DNA from: Mesorhizobium sp. ES1-4
Lineage (GTDB): Bacteria; Pseudomonadota; Alphaproteobacteria; Rhizobiales; Rhizobiaceae
DNA: 64,000 nt
Direction of reading: 5' to 3'
Assembly: GCF_020164745.1 (NCBI RefSeq)
Contig: NZ_JAIUGV010000002.1
Span: 248,001-312,000, forward strand
The notes beneath the pieces were generated by a model, which did not search any database, had not been told where the DNA came from, and saw only the letters and a program-made list of their open reading frames with translations. Positions 20,627-34,994 of this stretch are shown in pieces (position 1 is the stretch's first letter; every line of letters begins with the position of its first letter). Made by a program: the position numbers and the translations under genes.

Positions 20627-21781
20627 TCAGACGCCCGCGATAGCGCACAGGTTCTTCATCCTGGCGGCGGCAAGGTCCGGATCGGCCAGCAATCCTGCCT
20701 GGTCGGCAAGGCGGAAAATATCGGCATAGTGGCGGATGCCGCGCGCCGACTGCATGCCTCCGACCATCGCGAAATGGTCCTGATGACCGTTCAGCCAGGC
20801 CATGAAGACGATGCCGGCCTTGTAGTACTCGGTCGGCGCCTCGAAGATTTTTCGCGACAGCGGCACCGTCGGCGCCATCAGTGCGTCATAGCCGGCGCGG
20901 TCGCCCTCGGCCAGCTTCGCCAGGGCGACATTGGCGGCCGGCGCGATTGCATCGAAAATGCCAAGCAGCGCATGCGAGTGCCTTTTGCCGTCGCCGGCGA
21001 TCAGTTCGGGATAGTTGAAGTCGTCGCCGGTGAACATCAACACGCCATCGGGCAGCCGATCCCGCAGCGCGACCTCCTTGCCGGCATCGAGCAACGATAT
21101 CTTGATGCCTTCGACCTTGCCGGCATGGCGTTCGATGATGGCGACCACCGTGTCGAGCGCGGTCTCGAAATCGTCGCCGCCCCAATAGCCCTTCAAGGCC
21201 GGGTCGAACATGTCGCCCAGCCAGTGCAGGATGACCTTGCCGGAGGCCTGGCCCAATATGCGGTCGTAAACCAGGGCGTAGTCGTCCGGCCCCTTCGCCA
21301 CCGCTGCCAGGGCGCGGCTGGCCATCATGATCGCCTTGCCGCCCTGCCCTTCGATGAAAGCGAATTGCTCCTCATAGGCGGAGATCACATCGTCCAGTGT
21401 CCTCGCCGACGTCGGCGCCAGATGGTCGGTTCCGGCGCCCGAGGCGAGATCGGCGCCAGCGACGGTCCGCGCCTCCGCGATTGAACGGCGGATCAATTCC
21501 CTGGCGCTCGCCCAATCGAACCCCATGCCGCGCTGCGAGGTATCCATTGCCTCGGCGATGCGGAAGCCGAGCCGCCACAGATGATGACGGAACGCCATCG
21601 TCCCGTCCCAATCGACAACGGGCCGCGACCAGGGATCGGTCATTCCCAGGGGATCGGCAACGACATGCGCGGCGGCATAGGCGATGCGCGGGAACCGCGC
21701 GCCGATCACCGGCTGGACCGGCTGTCCGACAAGCGCGTAACGGGTCCTTCGGCCACCTTCGCCAGGCAAGGCAATTTCCAT
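20627..21781 (-). CDS. DUF993 family protein (aldolase-like, DapA-superfamily related)
   Basis: 384 residues from ATG 21781 with GGGAGAG upstream. It matches the DUF993 family as I know it, which is distantly related to dihydrodipicolinate synthase-type TIM-barrel lyases and sits in sugar-catabolic loci. Notable segments are [48 protein letters not shown] (a Lys at the position where class I aldolases of this superfamily carry the Schiff-base Lys) and [20 protein letters not shown]. It is transcribed away from a LacI-type repressor and two operator palindromes lie between them, so it belongs to the same regulon. A retro-aldol or dehydratase step on a keto-sugar acid is plausible but unproven. 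Confidence 0.75.
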   Translation of the reverse strand: MEIALPGEGGRRTRYALVGQPVQPVIGARFPRIAYAAAHVVADPLGMTDPWSRPVVDWDGTMAFRHHLWRLGFRIAEAMDTSQRGMGFDWASARELIRRSIAEARTVAGADLASGAGTDHLAPTSARTLDDVISAYEEQFAFIEGQGGKAIMMASRALAAVAKGPDDYALVYDRILGQASGKVILHWLGDMFDPALKGYWGGDDFETALDTVVAIIERHAGKVEGIKISLLDAGKEVALRDRLPDGVLMFTGDDFNYPELIAGDGKRHSHALLGIFDAIAPAANVALAKLAEGDRAGYDALMAPTVPLSRKIFEAPTEYYKAGIVFMAWLNGHQDHFAMVGGMQSARGIRHYADIFRLADQAGLLADPDLAAARMKNLCAIAGV

Positions 21782-21810
21782 CGGTCTCTCCCTTTCCGAC
21801 GCCTATTAAA

Positions 21811-21822
21811 TGGAACGTTCCA
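21811..21822. promoter_or_regulatory. LacI-family operator 1
   Basis: TGGAACGTTCCA is a perfect 12-bp palindrome centred on CG, extended by ATTAAA on the left and ATAAAT on the right. It lies 30 bases before the DUF993 start codon, where repressor would block that promoter. The same core recurs at 21974. Confidence 0.75.
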
Positions 21823-21973
21823 ATAAATCAAGAACCTTTAGGATTCACGAGCCTTTTCGCTGGGATACAGTACGCTGAAGCCTCACTCGATGCCCAGAAC
21901 GGGTTGCACTATTCGGGTTGGTGATTTTCCAGCCCGGGAAAAATCCCGATTGACTCCGCATCGCAGCAGTGAT

Positions 21974-21985
21974 TAGAACGTTCCA
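21974..21985. promoter_or_regulatory. LacI-family operator 2
   Basis: TAGAACGTTCCA, one mismatch from the perfect palindrome at 21811-21822, 36 bases before the repressor gene. Centre-to-centre spacing is 163 bp, so looping or independent control of both divergent promoters is possible. Confidence 0.7.
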
Positions 21986-22020
21986 ATAAAATTCGACCAG
22001 AAGAGGGAGGAGACATCGGG

Positions 22021-25682
<3,662 letters not shown>

Positions 25683-25690
<8 letters not shown>

Positions 25691-26459
25691 GCGCCTCGTC
25701 ACCTTCGAGCAGGATGGCGGCATAGGCACCATCACCTTGCGCCGGCCCGAAAAGTTCAACGCGCTCGATATTCCGATGCTGCGCGCACTGGAGGCGGCGC
25801 TCGATGAGGCGGAAAGCGCCGAAGGCGTGCGCGTCGTCCTCGTATGCGGCGATGGCAAGGGGTTTTGCGCCGGCGGCGATGTCGAGGCCTGGGGCGGCAT
25901 GAGCGCCGCCGATTTCCAGGTGCAATGGGTTCGCTACGGCCACCGTGTCTTCGACCGGCTGGCACGGCTGCGGCAGCCCACCATCGGGGTTCTGTCCGGC
26001 CATGCGCTCGGCGGCGGGCTGGAACTGGCTGTCGCTTGTGATTTCCGCGTCGCCGAAGCGCAAATCAAGCTCGGTTTTCCCGAAACCTCCATCGGCGTGG
26101 TCCCCGGCTGGTCCGGTACCCAGCGGGCGGTGCGTCGCTTCGGCGCCCAGACGGTGCGTCGCATGGCGCTTGGCGGCGAGATTTTTCTGGCGGCGGAAGC
26201 GCTTGCGCTGGGTATCGTCGACCGCGTCGTCGAAACCGGCAAGGCGTCGGATGAAGCCAAGGTCTGGGCAGAAAAAATCGCCGGGCGCGGGCCGCTGGCG
26301 ACCGAAGCGGCCAAGCTGATGATCGCCGTTGCCGAAGGCGAGGAAAGTGCCGCCGCAGTCGAAGCACTGGCCAGCGGCTTCATCGCGCTCACCGGCGACC
26401 TCAAGGCCGGCGTCGGCTCCTTCAAGACCAGGCAGAAGCCCGTGTTTTCGCGTTCCTAG
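25683..26459 (+). CDS. Enoyl-CoA hydratase/isomerase (crotonase) family protein
   Basis: 258 residues from ATG 25683 inside the end of the CoA-transferase gene. Crotonase-fold signs: LRRPEKFNALDIPM, the oxyanion segments CGDGKGFCAGGDVEAWGG and GHALGGGLELAVACDFRVA, and FPETSIGVVPGWSGTQRAVR, which carries the Glu used by hydratases. It acts on a CoA thioester, most simply adding water to a 2-enoyl-CoA, though isomerase, hydrolase or lyase activity is possible in this superfamily. With the CoA-transferase upstream and aldehyde dehydrogenase downstream it points to acid activation and beta-oxidation-like processing. Confidence 0.88.
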
Positions 26460-26476
26460 GACAGAGTGGAAATCAC

Positions 26477-27988
26477 ATGAATGCACCCCTGAAGATTTCC
26501 ATGCCCGCCGAGGCTTCCACGGCGCCAAAGGCATACAAGCTGCTGGTCGACGGCAAGCATGTCGATGCCCGCGACGGCCGCACACTTGAACGCAGCAGTC
26601 CCGGCCACGGCTTCACCGTTTCATGCTATGCTCAGGCAGGTGCTGCCGAAGTGGAAGCCGCGATGCAGGCCGCGCACAGGGCTTTCGAGACCGGTCCCTG
26701 GCCGCGCATGAAAGCAGCCGAACGCGCCGCGGTCCTGCTCAAGGCGGCCGACCTGATCGAGACCCGGCTGGAGGACATTGCCCGGCTCGATGCGCTGGAA
26801 TCCGGCAAGCCGATCGCCCAAGCCCGCGGCGAGATCGGCGGTGCGGTCGACATCTGGCGCTATGCCGCTTCGCTTGCCCGCACGCTGCACGGCGAAAGCT
26901 ACGCCAATCTCGGCGACGCCATGCTTGGCGTCGTGCTGCGCGAGCCGATCGGCGTCGTATCCATCATCACGCCGTGGAATTTCCCGTTTCTGATCGTCAG
27001 CCAGAAACTGCCCTTCGCGCTGGCCGCCGGCTGCACGGCCGTGGTCAAGCCCAGCGAAATGACATCGGCCTCGACCTTCGTGCTCGGCGACATCCTGATG
27101 GAGGTCGGTCTGCCCGCGGGCGTCGTCAACATCATCGCCGGGCTCGGCGCCGATGTCGGCGCGCCGATGGTGAGCCATCCCCTGGTCGAGATGGTGTCGT
27201 TTACCGGTTCGACCCGCGTCGGCAAGATGACCATGGCTTCGGCCGCGCAGTCGCTGAAGAAGGTGTCGATGGAACTCGGCGGCAAGAACGGCCAGATCGT
27301 CTTCCCCGATGCCGATCTCGAGGCGGCCGCCGATGCAGCGGTGTTCGGCGGCTTCTTCAATGCCGGCGAATGCTGCAATGCCGGCAGCCGGCTAATCGTG
27401 CACGAGGCGATCGCCGATGACTTCCTGGCCGCCGTGCAGGCGTTGACCGCCAGGGTAACGGTAGGCGATCCGCTCGACGACCGGACCAAGGTCGGCGCTA
27501 TGATCTCTTCCGACCATCTGGCCAAGGTGACCGACTACGTTGCGGCCGCCGCGCGCGACGGCGGCAGCATCTACAGCGGCGGCGGGCAACTCCCTTCCAA
27601 TGCCGGTCAGTATCTCGATCCGACGATCTTACGCAACGTCACCGAAAACATGGCCGTGGCCCGCGAGGAAGTATTCGGGCCGGTGCTCTCGGTGCTGACT
27701 TTTGAAACGATTGAAAAGGCGTTGCACATCGCCAACAACACGCCCTATGGTCTGTCGGCGGGTGTGTGGAGCGCCAGCATCGACACCTGCATGTCGGTGG
27801 CGCGGGGCGTGCGTTCGGGGACGGTCTGGGTGAACACGTTCATGGAGGGTTATCCAGAACTGCCGTTCGGCGGCTACAAGCAGTCGGGCCTGGGCCGCGA
27901 ACTCGGCAAGCGCGCCGTCGAGGACTATACCGAGGAAAAGACAATCCAGTTTCATCGCGGCCAGCGCACCGGTTGGTGGGTCGGCTGA
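26477..27988 (+). CDS. NAD(P)-dependent aldehyde dehydrogenase
   Basis: 503 residues, 17 bases after the hydratase gene. Complete ALDH superfamily enzyme: ITPWNFPFLIVSQKLPFALA (oxyanion Asn), KPSEMT, FTGSTRVGK (cofactor loop), MELGGKN with general-base Glu266, and FNAGECCNAGSR with catalytic Cys300. EEVFGPVLSV and FGGYKQSGLGRELG near the C-terminus are usual. It oxidises an aldehyde to an acid or CoA-independent product in the cytosol. Similarity is highest, by eye, to betaine/gamma-aminobutyraldehyde-type enzymes, but in this sugar-transporter operon the substrate is probably an aldehyde released from the imported compound. Confidence 0.92.
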   Translation: MNAPLKISMPAEASTAPKAYKLLVDGKHVDARDGRTLERSSPGHGFTVSCYAQAGAAEVEAAMQAAHRAFETGPWPRMKAAERAAVLLKAADLIETRLEDIARLDALESGKPIAQARGEIGGAVDIWRYAASLARTLHGESYANLGDAMLGVVLREPIGVVSIITPWNFPFLIVSQKLPFALAAGCTAVVKPSEMTSASTFVLGDILMEVGLPAGVVNIIAGLGADVGAPMVSHPLVEMVSFTGSTRVGKMTMASAAQSLKKVSMELGGKNGQIVFPDADLEAAADAAVFGGFFNAGECCNAGSRLIVHEAIADDFLAAVQALTARVTVGDPLDDRTKVGAMISSDHLAKVTDYVAAAARDGGSIYSGGGQLPSNAGQYLDPTILRNVTENMAVAREEVFGPVLSVLTFETIEKALHIANNTPYGLSAGVWSASIDTCMSVARGVRSGTVWVNTFMEGYPELPFGGYKQSGLGRELGKRAVEDYTEEKTIQFHRGQRTGWWVG

Positions 27989-28045
27989 GTTGGGAAGAAC
28001 CCGGTGGGCTTCACCGGTCGTGTAATGCAACAAGGGAGGAAGTAC

Positions 28046-29299
28046 ATGTTGCGCAAACTGCTTATCGGAACGGCTCTCGCGACAAGCTTTGCGTTCTCGG
28101 CCCACGCCGCGGACGTCAAGGAAGTGCAGATGCTGCATTGGTGGACGTCGGGCGGCGAAGCGGCCGCTCTCAACGTGCTCAAGCAGGATCTGGCCAAGGA
28201 AGGCTATGCCTGGAAGGACGTGCCGGTGGCCGGCGGCGGCGGCGATGCCGCCATGACCGCGCTGAAGGCGATGGTCGCGGCCGGCAACTATCCGACCGCC
28301 TCGCAGATGCTCGGCTACACCGTGCTCGACTATGCCGCCGCCGGGGTGATGGGCGACTTGACCGAGACGGCCAAGAAGGAAGGCTGGGACAAATCGGTTC
28401 CGGCGGCCCTGCAGAAATTCTCGGTCTATGACGGCAAGTGGGTTGCCGCTCCGGTCAACGTCCACTCGGTCAACTGGTTGTGGATCAACAAGGCGGTGAT
28501 GGACAAGATCGGCGGCACCGAGCCGAAGACCTTCGACGAATTCGTGGCGCTGCTCGACAAGGCCAAGGCCGCGGGTGTCATCCCGCTCGCCCTGGGCGGC
28601 CAGAACTGGCAGGAAGCAACCATGTTCGACTCGGTCGTGCTGTCGACCGGCGGACCTGAATTCTACAAGAAGGCCTTCAACGATCTCGACGACGCTTCGC
28701 TCAAGTCCGATACGATGAAGAAGTCGTTCGACAACCTCGCCAAGCTGGTCACCTATGTCGACCCGAACTTCTCGGGCCGCGACTGGAACCTTGCCACCGC
28801 CATGGTCATCAAGGGCGATGCCCTGGTGCAGGTGATGGGCGACTGGGCCAAGGGCGAATTCCATGCCGCCAACAAGACCCCGGGCACGGACTTCCTGTGC
28901 TATCGCTTCCCGGGTACCGACGGCTCGGTGATCTACAACTCCGACATGTTCGGCATGTTCAACGTCCCGGATGACCGCAAGGCCGCCCAGGTCGCGCTCG
29001 CCACCGCCACGCTCTCGAAGAGCTTCCAGTCGGCCTTCAACGTCGTCAAGGGTTCGGTTCCGGCCCGCACCGACGTTCCGGATACCGACTTCGACGCTTG
29101 CGGCAAGAAGGGCATCGCCGACCTGAAGAAGGCCAATGAAGGCGGCACGCTGTTCGGCTCGCTGGCCCAGGGCTACGGCGCGCCTCCTGCGGTCGCCAAC
29201 GCCTACAAGGACGTCGTCTCGAAGTTCGTCCATGGTCAGATCAAGACCTCGGACGAGGCTGTGACCGAGTTGGTCAAGGCCATCGACGACGCCAAGTAA
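28046..29299 (+). CDS. Sugar ABC transporter substrate-binding protein (CUT1 family)
   Basis: 417 residues from ATG 28046 with a strong GGGAGGAAG upstream. Signal peptide: [19 protein letters not shown], cleavage likely after AHA. The mature protein starts [20 protein letters not shown], typical of glucose/oligosaccharide-binding proteins of rhizobia, and contains [31 protein letters not shown] and [13 protein letters not shown]. It captures the substrate in the periplasm for the permeases and ATPase encoded downstream. A strong hairpin after its stop (29320-29343) fits the usual excess of binding protein over membrane parts. Confidence 0.93.
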   Translation: MLRKLLIGTALATSFAFSAHAADVKEVQMLHWWTSGGEAAALNVLKQDLAKEGYAWKDVPVAGGGGDAAMTALKAMVAAGNYPTASQMLGYTVLDYAAAGVMGDLTETAKKEGWDKSVPAALQKFSVYDGKWVAAPVNVHSVNWLWINKAVMDKIGGTEPKTFDEFVALLDKAKAAGVIPLALGGQNWQEATMFDSVVLSTGGPEFYKKAFNDLDDASLKSDTMKKSFDNLAKLVTYVDPNFSGRDWNLATAMVIKGDALVQVMGDWAKGEFHAANKTPGTDFLCYRFPGTDGSVIYNSDMFGMFNVPDDRKAAQVALATATLSKSFQSAFNVVKGSVPARTDVPDTDFDACGKKGIADLKKANEGGTLFGSLAQGYGAPPAVANAYKDVVSKFVHGQIKTSDEAVTELVKAIDDAK

Positions 29300-29319
29300 G
29301 CACACGACGCATCAAAACA

Positions 29320-29363
29320 CCTTCCCCGCTCCGGCGGGGAAGGGTCCCGGCCCGTCAGGCCGG
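29320..29363 (+). repeat. Two hairpins between binding-protein and permease genes
   Basis: CCTTCCCCGC-TCCG-GCGGGGAAGG (29320-29343) is a perfect 10-bp stem, followed by CCGGCC-CGTCA-GGCCGG (29347-29363). Neither has a U-run, so they look like mRNA-stabilising or attenuating structures at the 3' end of the binding-protein gene, not a full terminator. Confidence 0.6.
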
Positions 29364-29391
29364 TCGGCTCAACGCCGACGGGAGGAAACCC

Positions 29392-30348
29392 ATGAGCACT
29401 GTTGCGACAAGCCAGATAAAGCTGACGCCGGAGCATACCCGGCGGCGCGCCTCGGTGCGCTCGCGCCTGCAGGATGCCCTGCCCAAGATCGTGCTGGCGC
29501 CGAGCTTCGCCATCACCATCGTCTTCGTCTACGGCTTCATCCTGTGGACGATCTATCTGTCCTTCACCAACTCCAAGACCTTCCCGTCCTACGCCATAAC
29601 GGGTGGACGCGCCTATCAGCGGCTGTGGAACTGGACCTTCGACGTCGACCCGCCGTCGAGCTGGTACACGTCGATCACCAATATGGGCATTTTCGGCTTT
29701 CTCTACATCGCCATCTGCCTGGCGCTAGGCCTGTTCCTGGCCATCCTGCTCGACCAGAAGATCCGCGGCGAAGGCGTGTTGCGGCCGATCTACCTCTATC
29801 CGATGGCGCTGTCCTTCATCGTCACCGGCGTCGCCTGGAAATGGTTCCTCGATCCTGGCCTCGGCCTCGAGCAGACTTTGCATCAATGGGGCTGGACGAG
29901 CTTCCATTTCGACTGGATCAAGAACAAGGATTTCGTCATCTACACCGTGGTGATCGCCGGTGTCTGGCAGGCCTCCGGTTTCATCATGGCGATGTTCCTC
30001 GCCGGCCTGCGCGGCATCGACGGCGAGATCATGAAGGCGGCGCAGATCGATGGCGCCACCACCTTCCAGCTCTATCGCCGCATCGTCATTCCGCTGCTGC
30101 GGCCGATCTTCCTGTCGGCTTTCATCGTGCTCGCCCACCTCGCCATCAAATCCTACGATCTTGTGGTGGCGCTGACCAGCGGCGGTCCCGGCGGCTCGGC
30201 CTGGCTGCCGTCCAACTTCATGTATGAGTACACCTTCAAGCGTAACGAAATGGCGGTCGGCTCCGCCAGTGCGGTGATCATGCTGATGACCATCGTCGCC
30301 ATCATCGTGCCCTATCTTTATTCGGAACTCAGGGAGAAGTCGCGATGA
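29392..30348 (+). CDS. Sugar ABC transporter permease 1 (MalF-like)
   Basis: 318 residues, six predicted membrane segments. A long N-terminal cytoplasmic tail (to ~residue 35) precedes the first helix (IVLAPSFAITIVFVYGFILW). The EAA loop that contacts the ATPase reads EIMKAAQIDGATTFQLYRRIVIPLL. It pairs with the permease at 30345-31289, overlapping it by 4 bases, and with the ATPase at 31294. Part of the CUT1 system fed by the binding protein at 28046. Confidence 0.93.
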   Translation: MSTVATSQIKLTPEHTRRRASVRSRLQDALPKIVLAPSFAITIVFVYGFILWTIYLSFTNSKTFPSYAITGGRAYQRLWNWTFDVDPPSSWYTSITNMGIFGFLYIAICLALGLFLAILLDQKIRGEGVLRPIYLYPMALSFIVTGVAWKWFLDPGLGLEQTLHQWGWTSFHFDWIKNKDFVIYTVVIAGVWQASGFIMAMFLAGLRGIDGEIMKAAQIDGATTFQLYRRIVIPLLRPIFLSAFIVLAHLAIKSYDLVVALTSGGPGGSAWLPSNFMYEYTFKRNEMAVGSASAVIMLMTIVAIIVPYLYSELREKSR

Positions 30349-31289
30349 GCACCATGGCCGCTCCCGTCCGCCAGGTCTCCGGCGGGGTCAACGTCAAGAT
30401 CGTCAACCGCGTCGTCATCTATGGGCTTCTGGCGCTGTTCGCGCTGTTCTACCTGATGCCGCTTTTCGTCATGCTGGTCACCTCGTTCAAGACCATGAAC
30501 GAGATCCAGAACGGCAACATGCTTTCGCTGCCCAAGGCACCGACTTTCGACCCATGGCTCAAGGCCTGGGGCGAGACCTGCGTCGGCCTCACCTGCGCCG
30601 GCATCAAGGGCTACTTCTGGAACTCCATCAAGATGGTGGTTCCCGCCGTGCTGATCTCGACCATGCTCGGCGCGCTCAATGGCTACGTGCTGACCAAATG
30701 GCGTTTTCGTGGCGCGACACTGGTGTTCGGGCTGATGCTGTTTGCCTGCTTCATCCCGTTCCAGTCGGTCCTGCTGCCCATGGCCACGATCCTGGGCAGC
30801 CTCGGCCGCTTGGGTGTCTCGCTGCAGAACTCGGTCGGCACCAGCTTCGGCCTCGGCAATCCGACGGTCAACCTGGTCTTCGTCCACGTCGTCTACGGCA
30901 TCGGCTTCACCACGCTGTTCTTCCGCAACTACTACGAGGCCTTCCCCACCGAACTGGTGAAGGCCGCGCAGGTCGACGGCGCCTCCTTCTTCCAGATCTT
31001 CCGGCGCATCATGCTGCCGAATTCGATGCCGATCTTCGTCGTCACCGTGATCTACCAGTTCACCAACATCTGGAATGACTTCCTGTTCGCGTCCGCCTAT
31101 GCCGGCACCGGCGACTCCATGCCGATGACCGTGGCGCTCAACAACGTCGTCAACACCTCGACCGGCGTCGTCGAATACAACGTCAACATGGCGGCGGCGA
31201 TGATCGCCGCGCTCCCCACCCTTCTCGTCTATGTGCTTGCCGGCCGCTATTTCGTGCGCGGTCTCATGGCTGGCGCCGTCAAAGGATAA
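30345..31289 (+). CDS. Sugar ABC transporter permease 2 (MalG-like)
   Basis: 314 residues, ATGA overlap with permease 1. Membrane helices include VIYGLLALFALFYLMPLFVML near the start; the EAA motif is ELVKAAQVDGASFFQIFRRI; and YQFTNIWNDFLFASAYAG is the conserved MalG-type segment. Together with permease 1 it forms the channel for the sugar-like substrate. Four bases separate its stop from the ATPase start. Confidence 0.93.
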   Translation: MSTMAAPVRQVSGGVNVKIVNRVVIYGLLALFALFYLMPLFVMLVTSFKTMNEIQNGNMLSLPKAPTFDPWLKAWGETCVGLTCAGIKGYFWNSIKMVVPAVLISTMLGALNGYVLTKWRFRGATLVFGLMLFACFIPFQSVLLPMATILGSLGRLGVSLQNSVGTSFGLGNPTVNLVFVHVVYGIGFTTLFFRNYYEAFPTELVKAAQVDGASFFQIFRRIMLPNSMPIFVVTVIYQFTNIWNDFLFASAYAGTGDSMPMTVALNNVVNTSTGVVEYNVNMAAAMIAALPTLLVYVLAGRYFVRGLMAGAVKG

Positions 31290-31293
31290 TCCG

Positions 31294-32407
<1,114 letters not shown>

Positions 32408-32409
<2 letters not shown>

Positions 32410-32513
32410 TGCATGTCGCCCAAAAGTGGTTGCGGTTTTGGGGCAACGACATGCATCAAAACAAAGAGCTGAAGCGCGTCATGTCTGTCAGCTCAAACAC
32501 GACGCGCTTTAGA
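32408..32513. repeat. Rhizobial intergenic mosaic-type palindrome
   Basis: Two nested inverted repeats. GATGCATGTCG (32408-32418) pairs with CGACATGCATC (32447-32457), with an inner CCAAAA/TTTTGG pair. AAGCGCGTC (32472-32480) pairs with GACGCGCTT (32501-32509). The ATGCATGTCGCCCAAAAGTG block and the following AAAACAAAGAGCT..AAGCGCG are a familiar dispersed element of rhizobial chromosomes. It separates the transporter from the first GMC gene and ends only a few bases before that start codon. Confidence 0.8.
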
Positions 32514-32515
32514 CC

Positions 32516-34015
32516 ATGACAAATCCGGACATCGTCATCATCGGTTCCGGCATCGGCGGCGCCACGATCGCCTCCGGTCTGGCCGGGAGCGGCGCCTCGA
32601 TCCTGATGCTGGAGCGCGGCGAGCCCTTGGTGGCGACGCCGCATGCACGCGACACGCGCGCCATCTTCCTCGACGGCCATTACCGGCCGAAGGAGATGTG
32701 GCGCGAGGCCGGCGGCGCTTCCTTCAACCCCGGCAACTACTACTATGTCGGCGGCAATTCGAAATTCTTTGGCGCGGTGCTGATCCGCTACCGCAAGGAA
32801 GACTTTTCCGCCATGGAGCATTTCGGCGGCGTCTCGCCGGCATGGCCGTTCTCCTATGACGAGTTCGAACCCTGGTATTCCAAGGCCGAGCAGCTGTTTC
32901 GCGTGCGCGGCTCGCTCGGCGAAGACCCGACCGAACCCTTCCACTCCATACCGTATGCCTACGAACCCGTGCCCGACGAGGCACCGATCGCGCGCGCCCG
33001 TGCCGAACTCAAGGGGCTTGGCCTGCACCCGGCGTCGCTGCCGCTCGGTGTCGACATCGAGACTTGGCTGAAGGAGGGCAGGACCGGCTGGGACGCCTTC
33101 CCGAACACCGGCCAGGGCAAGATGGACGCCCAGACGGCACCACTCGCGGCCGCGCTCGAGGATAGCAACATCCGGCTTGAGACGGGTGCTTACGTGGAAT
33201 ATCTCGAGACAGCACCTGACGGCAAAACAGTGGCCGCCATTCACTACCGGCAAAACGGCGAGGCGAGGAAGGTCGCACCGAAGCTGGTGATCCTCTCCGC
33301 CGGGGCGGTCAATTCGGCGGTCATCCTGCTGCGTTCACTCTCTGCCAATGGAAAGGGCCTCGCCAACAGGTCCGACCAGGTCGGCCGCAATTTCATGAAC
33401 CACAATTCGAGCGCCATGCTGGCGATCGATCCGCGCCGCCGCAACGATTCCGTCTACCAGAAGACGCTTATGCTGAACGACTACTATCTGTCCGACGGCC
33501 AGGGCGGCAAACCGCTCGGCAATGTGCAACTGCTGGGCAAGATCGACGGCAACATGCTGAGAGCCAACGTCAGGCTGGCGCCAAAATTCGCGCTCGATTT
33601 CATGGCCGGCCACGCCGTCGACTGGTACCTGATGTGCGAGGACCTGCCCGACCCCGAAAGCCGCATCATGGTCGACGGCAAGGACATCGTCATGCAATGG
33701 CGCCGTTCCAACATGCAATCGCTCGACGGGCTGACCAAGGTGATGCGCGAGAACTTTCGCGCTTGCGGCTATCCCATCGTCTTGTCGCGGCCTTTCGACA
33801 AGCGCACCCCCTCGCACCAATGCGGCACCGTGAAGATGGGGGACGATCCGGCGACGTCGCCGCTCGATCCTTTCTGTCGCGCCTTCGATCACCGGAACCT
33901 CTTTGTCGTCGACGCAAGTTTTCTGCCGAACTCGGCCGCCGTGAACCCGGCGCTGTCGATCGCCGCGCAGGCGCTGCGGGTTGCTGACCATATCCGCAAG
34001 AGCGAACTCCAATGA
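32516..34015 (+). CDS. GMC-family FAD oxidoreductase 1
   Basis: 499 residues. FAD-binding start DIVIIGSGIGGATIASGLAG, GGNSKFFGAVLIRYRKEDF, LVILSAGAVNSAVILLRS, and C-terminal HQCGTVKMGDDPATSPLD and FVVDASFLPNSAAVNPALSI, which carry the His/Asn pair of the GMC active site. This subtype resembles glucoside 3-dehydrogenase and pyranose-oxidising enzymes more than choline dehydrogenase, so oxidation of a secondary hydroxyl on a sugar ring is the best guess. No Tat or Sec signal is seen. It is in the same direction as the sugar transporter and 106 bases after it, with a palindromic repeat between. Confidence 0.85.
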   Translation: MTNPDIVIIGSGIGGATIASGLAGSGASILMLERGEPLVATPHARDTRAIFLDGHYRPKEMWREAGGASFNPGNYYYVGGNSKFFGAVLIRYRKEDFSAMEHFGGVSPAWPFSYDEFEPWYSKAEQLFRVRGSLGEDPTEPFHSIPYAYEPVPDEAPIARARAELKGLGLHPASLPLGVDIETWLKEGRTGWDAFPNTGQGKMDAQTAPLAAALEDSNIRLETGAYVEYLETAPDGKTVAAIHYRQNGEARKVAPKLVILSAGAVNSAVILLRSLSANGKGLANRSDQVGRNFMNHNSSAMLAIDPRRRNDSVYQKTLMLNDYYLSDGQGGKPLGNVQLLGKIDGNMLRANVRLAPKFALDFMAGHAVDWYLMCEDLPDPESRIMVDGKDIVMQWRRSNMQSLDGLTKVMRENFRACGYPIVLSRPFDKRTPSHQCGTVKMGDDPATSPLDPFCRAFDHRNLFVVDASFLPNSAAVNPALSIAAQALRVADHIRKSELQ

Positions 34016-34021
34016 TAGGTC

Positions 34022-34201
34022 GGCGCCACCCCTCATCCGCCTCCCGGCACCTTCTCCCCGTGAACGGGGAGAAGACAGCTGGCCGCAACCCTGGCGCTCT
34101 TCTTGCAGCGTTTGCGATTGGCGAAATCGGCGATGACAGCCTCCTTCTCCCCGTCACTATACAGGGAGAAGTGCCCGGCAGGGCGATGAGGGGCGGCGCT
34201 G
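34022..34201. repeat. Composite ~180-bp palindromic intergenic element
   Basis: The left end (34023-34058, CGCCACCCCTCATCCGCCTC.. to CTTCTCCCC) and the right end (about 34165-34200, GGAGAAGTGCCCGGCAGGGC.. to GGGGCGGCGCT) are ~35-bp inverted repeats of each other with few mismatches. Internal CTCCCCGTGAACGGGGAG and CTTCTCCCC.. repeats give further hairpins. The CCCCTCATCCG...CTTCTCCCCG terminal sequence is typical of dispersed rhizobial elements. A frame of 70 codons crosses it but has no gene-like character. Confidence 0.75.
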
Positions 34202-34220
34202 GCATACGGGTGAGCGTCCG

Positions 34221-34982
34221 ATGACCCGCCCGGCCGCCACAATCACCGGCGGTGCGCGTGGCATTGGCCTCGCCTGCGCCGAGGCGCTTGCGGACGCAGG
34301 CTTCGACATTCTCGTTGCAGACCTGGCCGACAACCCGGCTGACGGACTTTCGGAAAACATCACCGCACGAGGTGTGAAATTCGCCTATGTCAGCTGCGAC
34401 ATCGCCGATCTGTCAGGCCACGCCGCTTTGGTCGACGCCGCGTTGCACAGCTTCGGCCACATCGACTGCCTGGTCAACAATGCCGGCGTCGGTGCCGTGG
34501 TGCGTGGCGACCTGCTGGACCTCAAACCCGACAATTTCGACCGCGCGCTCGGCATCAACCTGCGCGGCACCGTCTTCCTCAGCCAGGCCGTCGCCAAGGT
34601 GATGCTCCGCCAGTCGGGCGATCATGCAAGATCGATCATCACCATCACCTCGGTCAGCGCCGAGATGGCCTCTCCGGAACGCTCCGAATATTGCATGTCG
34701 AAGGCCGGGCTTTCCATGTGGGTAAAGAACCTGGCGCTCCGGCTCGCCCCGGAAGACATTGGCGTGTTCGAGCTGCGGCCGGGCATCATCCGTACCGACA
34801 TGACGGCAGGCGTGACCGCCAAATACGACGCTTTGATCGAAGGTGGCCTGGTGCCGGCGAGACGCTGGGGCGAAGCCGCCGACATCGGCGCCATGGTGGC
34901 AGCGCTCGCTGCCGGCAGACTGGGTTTTTCGACCGGCTCGATCATCAATGTCGACGGCGCGCTCTCCGTGCCCCGGCTGTGA
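34221..34982 (+). CDS. Short-chain dehydrogenase/reductase (SDR)
   Basis: 253 residues of the classical SDR family. Cofactor loop TGGARGIGLACAEALA, an Asp (VADLADN) that favours NAD(H), NNAGVGA, catalytic Ser in ITSVSAEM and the YCMSK (Tyr-x-x-x-Lys) pair, and a C-terminal GFSTGSIINVDGALSV. It interconverts a hydroxyl and a ketone on a substrate of this catabolic operon. It lies between two GMC oxidoreductase genes, ending 12 bases before the second. Confidence 0.92.
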   Translation: MTRPAATITGGARGIGLACAEALADAGFDILVADLADNPADGLSENITARGVKFAYVSCDIADLSGHAALVDAALHSFGHIDCLVNNAGVGAVVRGDLLDLKPDNFDRALGINLRGTVFLSQAVAKVMLRQSGDHARSIITITSVSAEMASPERSEYCMSKAGLSMWVKNLALRLAPEDIGVFELRPGIIRTDMTAGVTAKYDALIEGGLVPARRWGEAADIGAMVAALAAGRLGFSTGSIINVDGALSVPRL

Positions 34983-34994
34983 ACGGATGAAACA

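Noticed and set aside
34012-34224. Short open frames across the palindromic element
   Set aside because: They lie in repeated, hairpin-rich DNA and encode no family-like sequence.
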